Both the position numbers and the translations under genes were made by a program. The notes beneath the pieces were generated by a model. The model was not told the origin of the DNA. It searched no databases and saw only the letters and a program-made list of their open reading frames with translations. Source: an uncultured Clostridia bacterium (GTDB taxonomy: Bacteria > Bacillota > Clostridia > Oscillospirales > Acutalibacteraceae). From it: DNA of 32,832 nucleotides. Location: assembly GCA_944376655.1 (NCBI GenBank), contig CALWDJ010000027.1:1-32832 (forward strand), given 5' to 3'. Shown in pieces: positions 16,518-23,003 of this stretch (position 1 is its first letter; every line of letters starts with the position of its first letter).

Positions 16518-17783
16518 ATGTTGTCACCATTGGCGGACAGGTTAAGACCTGAAAAAATAGAGGACGTGGCGGGTCAGCGCCATTTGCTGGCGGAAGGCAG
16601 GGTTTTGAGAAAAATAATTGACAGCGGAAAGCTGCCGAACCTTATTTTCTACGGGCCGTCGGGCGTGGGCAAAACCACGGTCGCGAATATTATAGCCAGA
16701 AACTGCGGCAAAAAGCTGCATTACCTGAACGCCACCACCGCCTCGACCGCCGATATAAAGGAAATAATAGGCTCGATAGGCGGCTTCGGCTCGGAAAACG
16801 GCATACTGCTCTATCTTGACGAAATACAGTATTTCAACAAAAAGCAGCAGCAGATACTGCTTTCATACATAGAAACAGGGGATATAACCCTCATAGCGTC
16901 CACCACCGAAAACCCCTATTTTTATGTATATAACGCGATTTTAAGCCGCTCGACCGTCTTTGAGTTCAAGGCGCTGACGCCCGAGGACGTTTTTTCGGCA
17001 GTAAAGCGGGCGGTAAGGATTGTCGAGAGCGAAAAAGGCGCAAAAATAAAGGTTTCGGACGAGACGCTGATGAAAATAAGCCGTGCCGCCGCCGGAGACG
17101 TGCGGAGAAGCCTTAATATGCTGGAGCTTTGCCTGCTTACGGGGGAAAGCGCCGACGGTATCGAGATAACCGACGGCGCGGCGGAGGAAATTCTGGCGGC
17201 GAACGCTGTAAGGTATGACCGGGAGGGCGACGAGCATTACGATATAATTTCTGCATATCAGAAGTCGATGCGCGGTTCTGACCCGGACGCGGCGGTTTAT
17301 TATCTCGGAAGACTGCTTGCCGCCGGCGACCTGCCGAGCGCCTGCCGGCGGCTTATGGTCTGCGCCTGTGAGGACGTGGGGCTTGCCTATCCGCAGATAA
17401 TTCCGATTGTAAAGGCGGCGGTGGATATAGCGCTCCAGGTGGGACTGCCCGAGGCGAGGCTTCCGCTTGCTGACGCGGTTATTCTGGTGGCGACCTCGCC
17501 AAAGTCAAATTCAGCGCACGACGCTATAAACGCCGCCATGGCTGATATTGAAAAGGGTATCGGCGGAAGTATTCCCAGACAGCTTCAGAACAAGCATTTT
17601 GACGGGGAAGACGCCGAGGTAAAGGGACAGAACTATAAATATCCGCACGATTACCCTAATCATTATGTAAACCAGCAGTATCTGCCGGACGCTATTAAGG
17701 ATAAGCATTATTACCTTTACGGTCCTAATAAAACCGAGCAAAAATATAAGGAATACTGGGACAGGATAAAAAATCAGAAATAG
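16518..17783 (+). CDS. rarA: Replication-associated recombination protein RarA (MgsA)
   Basis: 421 residues from ATG 16518 (MLSPLADRLRPEKIEDVAGQRHLL). A GTG 18 nt upstream is possible but lacks a ribosome site. AAA+ ATPase related to clamp-loader subunits: Walker A GPSGVGKTT, Walker B YLDEIQYF, sensor region ASTTENPYF and a C-terminal tetramerisation domain with CACEDVGLAYPQI and the end motif HDYPNHYVNQQYLP. RarA acts at stalled or gapped replication forks. Length matches the family (~420-440). The PH-domain gene pair follows closely and may share the transcript. Confidence 0.94.
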   Translation: MLSPLADRLRPEKIEDVAGQRHLLAEGRVLRKIIDSGKLPNLIFYGPSGVGKTTVANIIARNCGKKLHYLNATTASTADIKEIIGSIGGFGSENGILLYLDEIQYFNKKQQQILLSYIETGDITLIASTTENPYFYVYNAILSRSTVFEFKALTPEDVFSAVKRAVRIVESEKGAKIKVSDETLMKISRAAAGDVRRSLNMLELCLLTGESADGIEITDGAAEEILAANAVRYDREGDEHYDIISAYQKSMRGSDPDAAVYYLGRLLAAGDLPSACRRLMVCACEDVGLAYPQIIPIVKAAVDIALQVGLPEARLPLADAVILVATSPKSNSAHDAINAAMADIEKGIGGSIPRQLQNKHFDGEDAEVKGQNYKYPHDYPNHYVNQQYLPDAIKDKHYYLYGPNKTEQKYKEYWDRIKNQK

Positions 17784-17809
17784 TATTATGTAAACCGAGG
17801 ATGAAGACT

Positions 17810-18241
17810 GTGAAAAAGGAAAAGCTGCCCGAAAAAACCGTGCTTTTATGGCAGATAAGACTGACGGCGATTGCCGTCCTGCCGGTTGCGCTTTTTGCGG
17901 CGCTCTGTTTCCTTACGCTCTGGATGCTGCTTGCGGCGGCGGTTGCGGCGGCGGTTTTCTCGGTCCTTATTTTCTGGTATATCCCCGCCCTTCTGCACAG
18001 CTACGAGATATTTTTTCCGTCGGGCGCCATTGTTATAAGGTGCGGCGTTTTTCTTAAAACCACTCATATTATGCCATTTTCGCGTATGGTCTGCGCTGAC
18101 ACTCTGGCTACTCCATTAGCGCGAAAAATGGGACTGTCCGCGCTGACCTTGAAAGCGGCGAGAAGCCGTATAATCGTCCCCGAGCTTGACGAAAAGTACG
18201 TGCGGCAGTTTATCGATTACATCACAAGGGAGGACGGTTGA
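17810..18241 (+). CDS. Bacterial PH-domain membrane protein (YdbS-like)
   Basis: About 143 residues from GTG 17810, chosen because GAGG (17797-17800) lies 9 nt before it; an ATG at 17801 abuts that site. The protein has two N-terminal membrane helices (IAVLPVALFAALCFLTLWMLLAAAVAAAVFSVLIFWYIPALL, split in two), then one bacterial PH-like domain (YEIFFPSGAIVIRCGVFLKTTHIMPFSRMV). YdbS/YdbT-type proteins work as pairs; some confer resistance to certain bacteriocins, but the general role is unknown. Its stop overlaps the next start (TGATG), indicating coupled translation of the pair. Confidence 0.8.
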   Translation: MKKEKLPEKTVLLWQIRLTAIAVLPVALFAALCFLTLWMLLAAAVAAAVFSVLIFWYIPALLHSYEIFFPSGAIVIRCGVFLKTTHIMPFSRMVCADTLATPLARKMGLSALTLKAARSRIIVPELDEKYVRQFIDYITREDG

Positions 18242-19671
18242 TGAAAAAAGAGTTCCGCGCCCATCCTCTTATGATAGTGAGCCTTATGCGGCCGTTTCTG
18301 TTTGTGCTTGTACTGCCGGTATTAAAGGGAGTTGTCCAGTATATCGTGAGCCGCGAGGTCACCGGTGTTCTGACGCTTGAGATAATTCTTTTCGCCGCGA
18401 TAGTGTTTTTCGCAGCTGTCCGCTGCGCCGCCTTCCGGCTTGTATGCGGTGAAAGGGCGGTAACGGTAAAAAGCGGAGTGATTTTCCGCACATCTTCGGT
18501 GATGAGCATTTCAAAGCTGTCCTCGGTGCAGACGGTGCAGAATCCGGCGGACGCGGTTCTCGGGGCGGTCACCTACCGCATAAACACCGAGGCGGGCAGA
18601 CGCGGAAAAGCGGATTTCGAGTTCAAGCTGAGCCGTAAGGACAGCGCCGAGGTATCAAAACGGCTTTACGGCGCCGAGAATCCGACAGCGGTGCGCTTTT
18701 CGGTGATAAAGGTCGCGATGATGGCGGCCACTACCTCGTCGGCCGTGACCGGAATGATAGTCGCGGTGCCGGTTATAAACCGTGCCGGAAAGCTGCTGGG
18801 TGTGGCGCTTGACCGTATGCTTTTCGACGAGATAAACGAGGTTTCCGGAGAGATTCAATCCTATTTTCCGCCTGTTGTCAACACGATAAGCCTGATTTTT
18901 CTGCTTGCCTATGCAGTGGCGTTTGTTTATTCGTTTATAAAGTATATAAATTTCAGTCTGTTTCTCGAGCGTGACAAGCTGGAGGTGCGCTCCGGCTTTT
19001 TCGTGCGTAGCCGAACCTCTTTTAAAAAAGAGTCGGTAAACGATGTGCTTATAGACCAGACGCCGCTTATGCGTATATTCAAGCGTTACGCTATGAAGGT
19101 CAGCGTGGGCGGCTACGGCGGCGCCAAGGGAGACGCGGCGGTCATAGTTCCGTCGGGCAGGCACGGCGAGATAAAGCGGCAATTTTCAATGTATTTTCCG
19201 TTTTTAGCGCCGGACGGCAGGCTTCTGCACCCTACGCGCGGCAGAAATTCTCGAGCACGATTTTTATATTTTCCTGCCGTGTATTTTTTGATTACCGCAG
19301 GAATATCGTTAGTTCTTGCACTGATTTTTCCCGATTTCGGCAGACTGATACTTTTTCTTATGGCTGTGGTCGAATGTGTGGTACTGTATTACGCGTATCT
19401 TTCTATATTTGAATACCGTTTCGGAAAGCTGAGTCTCGGAAAAAACGTATACGCGCGCAGTGTAAAGATTTTCAACACCTGCGAGCTTTACTGTCCTGCT
19501 GACAGAGTGGGAGAAATAAAGCTGGTACGCACGCCGCCCGATATCCGCCGCGGCACCTGCAAGGCGCGGGTCACGGTGCGTTCTGAGGGGGCGGACAGTA
19601 TACGGGTACGCAATCTTGATTATGAAGAGTTAAAAAGGGAAATTGCGGAACATTACGGAATAGAGGTATAA
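18241..19671 (+). CDS. Bacterial PH-domain membrane protein (YdbT-like)
   Basis: 476 residues from ATG 18241, overlapping the previous stop by one base. Hydrophobic segments and PH-like modules alternate: two helices, a module with CGERAVTVKSGVIFRTSSVMSISKLSSVQTVQN, a helix pair around TISLIFLLAYAVAFVYSFI, a second module (RDKLEVRSGFFVRSRTSF), another helix pair and a third module (YRFGKLSLGKNVYARSVKIF). This three-module layout fits the larger partner of YdbS-type pairs. Membrane-located; the ligand is unknown. No terminator is evident in the short gap before the parS site. Confidence 0.82.
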   Translation: MKKEFRAHPLMIVSLMRPFLFVLVLPVLKGVVQYIVSREVTGVLTLEIILFAAIVFFAAVRCAAFRLVCGERAVTVKSGVIFRTSSVMSISKLSSVQTVQNPADAVLGAVTYRINTEAGRRGKADFEFKLSRKDSAEVSKRLYGAENPTAVRFSVIKVAMMAATTSSAVTGMIVAVPVINRAGKLLGVALDRMLFDEINEVSGEIQSYFPPVVNTISLIFLLAYAVAFVYSFIKYINFSLFLERDKLEVRSGFFVRSRTSFKKESVNDVLIDQTPLMRIFKRYAMKVSVGGYGGAKGDAAVIVPSGRHGEIKRQFSMYFPFLAPDGRLLHPTRGRNSRARFLYFPAVYFLITAGISLVLALIFPDFGRLILFLMAVVECVVLYYAYLSIFEYRFGKLSLGKNVYARSVKIFNTCELYCPADRVGEIKLVRTPPDIRRGTCKARVTVRSEGADSIRVRNLDYEELKREIAEHYGIEV

Positions 19672-19705
19672 AGTTTAGAAAAACGGAAATCCTTTTAATA
19701 AAAAA

Positions 19706-19721
19706 TGTTTCACGTGAAACA
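19706..19721. other. parS: parS centromere site 1
   Basis: TGTTTCACGTGAAACA, a perfect 16-bp palindrome matching the Firmicutes parS consensus bound by ParB/Spo0J. It lies 19 bp before the spoVAE start codon and about 15 kb from oriC. Confidence 0.95.
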
Positions 19722-19740
19722 TTAAAAGCGGGGTTTTCGT

Positions 19741-20109
19741 ATGGAAATTTTTTTGAACTGTCTTTACGCTTTTCTGGTCGGCGGGTTTATCTGCCTTGTC
19801 GGACAGATTCTGATTGATTACACGAGGCTTACTCCGGCGAGGATTTTGGTTTCGTATGTTGTCGCCGGCGTGATTCTTACGGCGATAGGCGTGTATGAGC
19901 CGCTGGTCGAATTTGCCGGCGCGGGCGCTACCGTACCGCTTACGGGATTTGGTTACAGCCTTGCGAACGGAGTTAAAGAAGCGGTCAGGGAATATGGCTT
20001 TATGGGAGCGCTGTGCGGCGGACTCACGGCGACGGCGGCAGGAATAGCGGCGGCGGTAGTGTCGGGTTATTTAATGGCACTTTTGTTCAGACCGGGGGAT
20101 AAAACTTAA
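19741..20109 (+). CDS. spoVAE: Stage V sporulation protein AE (SpoVAE/SpoVAEb family)
   Basis: 122 residues, a small membrane protein with the family signature GGFICLVGQILIDYTRLTPARILVSYVVAGVILTAIGVYEPL and GAGATVPLTGFGYSLANGV, split by hydrophobic helices. SpoVA proteins form the inner spore membrane channel that takes up dipicolinic acid in sporulation and releases it in germination. Normally spoVAC, spoVAD and spoVAE sit together; here spoVAE is alone, with parS directly upstream and a terminator directly downstream. GCGGGG is the probable ribosome site. The partner genes must lie elsewhere or be absent. Confidence 0.9.
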   Translation: MEIFLNCLYAFLVGGFICLVGQILIDYTRLTPARILVSYVVAGVILTAIGVYEPLVEFAGAGATVPLTGFGYSLANGVKEAVREYGFMGALCGGLTATAAGIAAAVVSGYLMALLFRPGDKT

Positions 20110-20124
20110 AATTGCTGAAATAAT

Positions 20125-20150
20125 AAAAGGGAGCAGAAAGCTCCCTTTTA
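20125..20150 (+). terminator. Terminator after spoVAE, also last hairpin of repeat copy A
   Basis: AAAAGGGAGC (20125-20134), loop AGAAA, GCTCCCTTTT (20140-20149): a perfect 10-bp stem with T tail, bidirectional. A near-copy (AAAGGGAGC-AGAAA-GCTCCCCTTTTT) stands at 20417-20442 on the far side of the repeat, both preceded by TGCTGAAA. Confidence 0.85.
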
Positions 20151-20352
20151 TACTGTCAAATAAGACATTCAGTAAAAAATATAATACAAAAAGTTTTCGC
20201 CCGCCTTTTTCAAAAGGCGGCGGGGTCAAGGGGCAGAGCCCTTGGCGCGTCCCGCAGGACGCGAAATCCTTTGCTTTCATAAAGATCAGGAAGGGAGACT
20301 AAACAGCCCGGTGGGCTGTTTAGTCGTGGGAAACCCTATCAAGGGGTTTCCC
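20125..20352 (-). repeat. Multi-hairpin repeat, copy A (minus orientation)
   Basis: Read on the minus strand, the order is: GGGAAACCC-type stem (20328-20352), 13-bp stem GACTAAACAGCCC/GGGCTGTTTAGTC with loop ACC (20297-20325), CGCGTCC-TGCG-GGACGCG (20246-20263), AAGGGC/GCCCCTT stem (20228-20243), CCGCCTTTTGAAAAAGGCGG (20201-20220), then about 50 nt and the terminator hairpin at 20125-20149. Same order and spacing as copy B at 21898-22121. The 331-bp gap 20110-20440 is filled by this element plus a GCGGC/GCCGC stem (20356-20372) and a second terminator; no gene is seen. Confidence 0.85.
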
Positions 20353-20416
20353 GATGCGGCGAAATAAGCCGCATAAGTGCTTCTTGTTATTTGATAACCG
20401 GTTTTTCGGTATGCTG

Positions 20417-20442
20417 AAAGGGAGCAGAAAGCTCCCCTTTTT
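20417..20442. terminator. Second terminator hairpin, convergent to the 81-aa gene
   Basis: AAAGGGAGC (20417-20425), loop AGAAA, GCTCCCCTTTTT (20431-20442). It abuts the stop codon of the minus-strand gene at 20441 and can stop transcription from both sides. It closely resembles the spoVAE terminator at 20125-20149. Confidence 0.65.
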
Positions 20443-20686
20443 AATTGGAAAAATCATATTCGTTTAAAGTGGGCAAGGTCTCGTAAGTTGCTACAATTTT
20501 TTCTATTTTTTCTAAACAGCTCTTATCGTCTGTACTTTCATCCTGAAGAATAGTTTTTATTTTTTCTAAAGCGAGGTAGGTTTTATTTTCTAAAAGTTTA
20601 TTATAATCAAATTCAATACCTTTAAAGGTTACTTCTAAATCGTTGTTAGAAAGTATTTTTAATAAGATTTCCTTATATAACTTCAT
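20441..20686 (-). CDS. Small uncharacterised protein (81 aa)
   Basis: 81 residues starting MKLYKEILLKILSNNDLEVTF; the ATG at 20686 has AGAGAGGTG about 7 nt upstream, better than an ATG 48 nt further up, which would start inside the promoter. The sequence is charged, helix-rich and without membrane segments; the part YLALEKIKTILQDES-DDKSCLEKIEKIV recalls a widespread small hypothetical family in gut Firmicutes and their mobile elements. Function unknown. It is divergent from an XRE regulator with an operator in its promoter, so it is probably that regulator's target. Composition is more AT-rich than the surroundings. Confidence 0.75.
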   Translation of the reverse strand: MKLYKEILLKILSNNDLEVTFKGIEFDYNKLLENKTYLALEKIKTILQDESTDDKSCLEKIEKIVATYETLPTLNEYDFSN

Positions 20687-20705
20687 TTTGCACACCTCTC
20701 TACAT

Positions 20706-20734
20706 ATTTTAACCTGATTAAGGTTAAAAGTCAA
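20706..20734 (-). promoter_or_regulatory. Promoter of the 81-aa gene with palindromic operator
   Basis: On the minus strand: TTGACT (20729-20734), 17-bp spacer, TAAAAT (20706-20711). The spacer holds the 15-bp palindrome AACCT-GATTA-AGGTT (20711-20725), a likely repressor site. For the divergent XRE gene a weaker TTAAAA-17-TATACT (20724-20752) overlaps it, so one bound protein could block both. Confidence 0.75.
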
Positions 20735-20775
20735 TACAAACTTAAGTATACTTTATAGTATTTATGGTGATAAAT

Positions 20776-20976
20776 ATGTATGAACGTATAAGGGCTTTGA
20801 GAGAGGACAGCGATTTGACCCAGACACAGGTTGCGGAATATCTCGGAATGTCACAGACAGGATATTCAAAATACGAGACCGGCGAAAACAGTATACCGGT
20901 TGATGTTGTTGTAAAACTTGCGGATTTTTATAAAACCACAACAGATTATTTGCTTGGCAGAACAGACAAAAGATAA
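20776..20976 (+). CDS. XRE-family transcriptional regulator
   Basis: 66 residues from ATG 20776 (MYERIRALREDSDLTQTQVAEYLG), with GGTG 5-8 nt upstream. A single Cro/CI-type helix-turn-helix: DLTQTQVAEYLGMSQTGYSKYETGENSIPVDVVVKLADFYKTTTDYLLG. It probably represses its own promoter and the divergent 81-aa gene. It is a close relative in layout of the XRE proteins at 26707-26922 and 28684-28905 (all end in DYLLGxTD/S). A hairpin GCGTGCCGA/TCGGTACGC at about 20982-21003 follows and may terminate it. Confidence 0.9.
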   Translation: MYERIRALREDSDLTQTQVAEYLGMSQTGYSKYETGENSIPVDVVVKLADFYKTTTDYLLGRTDKR

Positions 20977-21091
20977 AAAGAGCGTGCCGATTATCGGTAC
21001 GCTTATATTTTATAACAGTAAATTATTTATTGCGGAATACAATTAAAACATAGAAAACTATACCGGTCAAAACTGTTTGCGAGGTAAGAAT

Positions 21092-21343
21092 ATGGAACAA
21101 AAAATAAGAAGAGATTTAAATATGGGTGCAAACCTGCGTGCGCTTAGAGATAAGTCGGGACTGTCACAGGAAAAGCTGTGCGCCGAGCTTCAGAGCAGAG
21201 GCTGTGATATAGGCAGAACAACCTACGCTAAATATGAATCCGGCGAACTGAATATAAAAGCAAGTGTAATTGTAACTCTCAAAAAGATATATAATTGCTC
21301 TTACGATGATTTCTTTGCGGGATTAGAAGAAGAAATTAAGTAA
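21092..21343 (+). CDS. XRE-family transcriptional regulator
   Basis: 83 residues from ATG 21092 with GAGGT 7 nt upstream; a TTG 15 nt earlier is less likely. The N-terminal MEQKIRRDLNMGANLRALRD leads into a Cro/CI helix-turn-helix (GLSQEKLCAELQSRGCDIGRTTYAKYESGELNIKASVIVTLKKIYNCSYDDFF). It differs from the shorter XRE proteins here by the inserted QSRGCDIG loop. It lies just upstream of the deaminase gene, which has its own promoter, so control of that gene is possible but not shown. Confidence 0.88.
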   Translation: MEQKIRRDLNMGANLRALRDKSGLSQEKLCAELQSRGCDIGRTTYAKYESGELNIKASVIVTLKKIYNCSYDDFFAGLEEEIK

Positions 21344-21397
21344 TTCAGAGTGCCGCAAACCCTTCCTTTTATTGTTGCTCGGAAAAACAATCAAATA

Positions 21398-21426
21398 TTT
21401 ACATTTATGCGGTTGATATGTATAAT
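21398..21426 (+). promoter_or_regulatory. Promoter of the cytidine deaminase gene
   Basis: TTTACA (21398-21403), 17-bp spacer, perfect TATAAT (21421-21426), followed by AAAGGAG at 21439-21445 before the ATG 21454. Confidence 0.8.
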
Positions 21427-21453
21427 GAATCATAAGACAAAGGAGTTGTACAT

Positions 21454-21864
21454 ATGGAAAGATATAATCTGAACGATAAGGATTGTGAGCTTATTCGTGC
21501 CGCACTGGAAGTGCTTAAAGAAAACTTTGATGACGGAATATATAATCACACCGTAGGCTGTGCGGTTTTGTGCAGAAACGGAAAGGTTTTTAAAGGCGTA
21601 AATTGTGACGGAATTCACGGCTCGTGCGCTGAGTACATAACAATCGGAACAGCGATTTCAGCAGGTGAAAGAGATTTTGATACAATTGTCGCGGTTCACG
21701 AAAAAGCGCCTAATCAGGTCTTTTCGCCCTGCGGAAACTGCCGGCAGATGCTTTATGAATACTGCCCTGATATTATGGTTATAGTAAATGATGAAAAAGG
21801 CAATTTAATAAAAGTCAAAGCAAAAGATTTACTGCCGTTTGCGTGGGAACCGGTTGAATGTTGA
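21454..21864 (+). CDS. Cytidine deaminase-like protein (blasticidin-S deaminase type)
   Basis: 136 residues. Zinc-dependent nucleoside deaminase fold: C58-A-E60 (GSCAEYITIG) and P92-C93-G-N-C96 (SPCGNCRQML), with E60 as proton shuttle and three cysteines binding zinc. It would turn cytidine, deoxycytidine or a cytosine nucleoside analogue into the uridine form in the cytoplasm. The C-terminus (IMVIVNDEKGNLIKVKAKDLLP) is more like blasticidin-S deaminases and their relatives than like classical Cdd. Substrate therefore open: pyrimidine salvage or detoxification. It has a strong own promoter and lies in the islet flanked by inverted repeats. Confidence 0.82.
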   Translation: MERYNLNDKDCELIRAALEVLKENFDDGIYNHTVGCAVLCRNGKVFKGVNCDGIHGSCAEYITIGTAISAGERDFDTIVAVHEKAPNQVFSPCGNCRQMLYEYCPDIMVIVNDEKGNLIKVKAKDLLPFAWEPVEC

Positions 21865-21897
21865 TTGAAGAACAGCACAAACAAAGAGTCAGTTAAA

Positions 21898-22121
21898 GGG
21901 TCCCCCCCGACGAGGGTTTCCCCTAAAAACAGTCCACCGGACTGTTTTTTTTACCCCTTCCTGCGTTTTATAATGCAAAAGATTCCGCGTCCTGCGGGAC
22001 GCGTCAGGTGCTCCGCCCCTTGACCCCGCCGCCTTTTGAAAAAGGCGGGCGAAAACTTTTGTAAAAATTTTTTTAGATTTGTTTGACGTAATAATAGGGA
22101 GCGTTTCGCTCTCTTTTATTT
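21898..22121 (+). repeat. Multi-hairpin repeat, copy B (plus orientation)
   Basis: Order on the plus strand: degraded GGG...CCC arms (21898-21923), AAAAACAGTCC-ACC-GGACTGTTTTT (21925-21949), CGCGTCC-TGCG-GGACGCG (21986-22003), a GC-rich stem (about 22005-22021), CCGCCTTTTGAAAAAGGCGG (22029-22048), GCGAAAACTTTT, then 48 nt and a terminator hairpin AGGGAGC/GCTCTCT with T tail (22096-22121). The second hairpin changes C-G to T-A on both arms relative to copy A. It fills the 367-bp gap after the deaminase, up to the parA promoter; no gene is seen there. Confidence 0.85.
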
Positions 22122-22144
22122 TTATGTGAAAAAGCAATCGGCTA

Positions 22145-22173
22145 TTTACTTTTATACGCCCTGCTGGTATAAT
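22145..22173 (+). promoter_or_regulatory. parAB promoter
   Basis: TTTACT (22145-22150), 17-bp spacer, perfect TATAAT (22168-22173). Transcription would begin near 22180, so the parS site at 22190-22205 lies in the leader, where bound ParB could reduce its own synthesis. Confidence 0.8.
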
Positions 22174-22189
22174 AAACAGGTGACAAAAA

Positions 22190-22205
22190 TGTTTCACGTG
22201 AAACA
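22190..22205. other. parS: parS centromere site 2
   Basis: TGTTTCACGTGAAACA, identical to the site at 19706-19721 and 2.48 kb from it. It lies between the parA promoter and its ribosome site. Confidence 0.95.
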
Positions 22206-22231
22206 TTCAGACGGCCAAAGGAGGCTTGAAA

Positions 22232-23002
22232 ATGGGCAAAATTATTGCCATCGTAAACCAGAAAGGCGGCGTGGGAAAGACCACGACAGCCGTTAATTTA
22301 GCGGCAGGCGTAGGCATCTCCGGCAAAAAAACACTGCTTGTGGACGCCGATCCGCAGGGAAACTCAACAAGCGGCTTCGGAATAAGCAAAAAAGAAGTTA
22401 AAACCACTACATATGAGCTGCTTGTCGGTACGGGAAAGCTCGACAACGCTATAATAAAATCAGATTTCAAAAATGTTGATATTGTTCCGTCCTCAATGGA
22501 CCTTGCGGCGGCGGAAGTCGATTTGATAGAAATCGAACACCGTGAGGCACAGCTTAAAATGGCGCTCGCGGCGGCAAGAGACCGATATGACTATATTTTT
22601 ATAGACTGTCCGCCCTCGCTCGGACTGATAACAATAAACGCGCTCAACGCAAGCGATACCGTGCTTGTGCCTATCCAGTGCGAGTATTACGCGCTCGAGG
22701 GACTGTCACAGCTTATGGCGTCGGTCAGGCAGGTAAAGCGGCTTTATAATCCCACCCTTGAGATAGAGGGAATAGTGCTTACAATGTATGACGGACGGCT
22801 TAATCTCACCGGACAGGTGGTAAGCGAGATAAAGAAATACTTTGCGGACAAGCTGTATAAAACCGTGATTCCGCGCGCCGTGCGGCTTTCCGAGGCGCCG
22901 AGCTACGGTATGCCGATACAGTATTATGACCGCCGCTCAAAAGGGAGCGACGCTTACACCGACCTTACCAAGGAATTTTTGAAGAAGAACAGGAGAAATT
23001 GA
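22232..23002 (+). CDS. parA: Chromosome partitioning ATPase ParA (Soj)
   Basis: 256 residues from ATG 22232, with AAAGGAGG 7 nt upstream (a TTG at 22226 is too close to it). Deviant Walker A KGGVGKTTTAVNLAA (residues 11 on), Walker A' LLVDADPQGNSTSGFG, Walker B YIFIDCPPSLGLITINAL. ATP-bound dimers bind DNA nonspecifically and, with ParB on parS, move the origin; in Bacillus Soj also controls DnaA. No N-terminal helix-turn-helix, as expected for chromosomal ParA (type Ia short form). parB starts one base after its stop. Confidence 0.97.
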   Translation: MGKIIAIVNQKGGVGKTTTAVNLAAGVGISGKKTLLVDADPQGNSTSGFGISKKEVKTTTYELLVGTGKLDNAIIKSDFKNVDIVPSSMDLAAAEVDLIEIEHREAQLKMALAAARDRYDYIFIDCPPSLGLITINALNASDTVLVPIQCEYYALEGLSQLMASVRQVKRLYNPTLEIEGIVLTMYDGRLNLTGQVVSEIKKYFADKLYKTVIPRAVRLSEAPSYGMPIQYYDRRSKGSDAYTDLTKEFLKKNRRN

Positions 23003-23003
23003 T

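Noticed and set aside
20297-20372. Series of stem-loops as a possible riboswitch or large regulatory RNA for the 81-aa gene
   Set aside because: They are oriented away from any start codon and belong to a repeated element also found at two other places; no known riboswitch class is matched.
20441-21864. The islet as an anti-phage defence system
   Set aside because: No nuclease, ATPase, TIR, helicase or toxin domain is visible; a cytidine/blasticidin-S-type deaminase and XRE genes alone do not support it.
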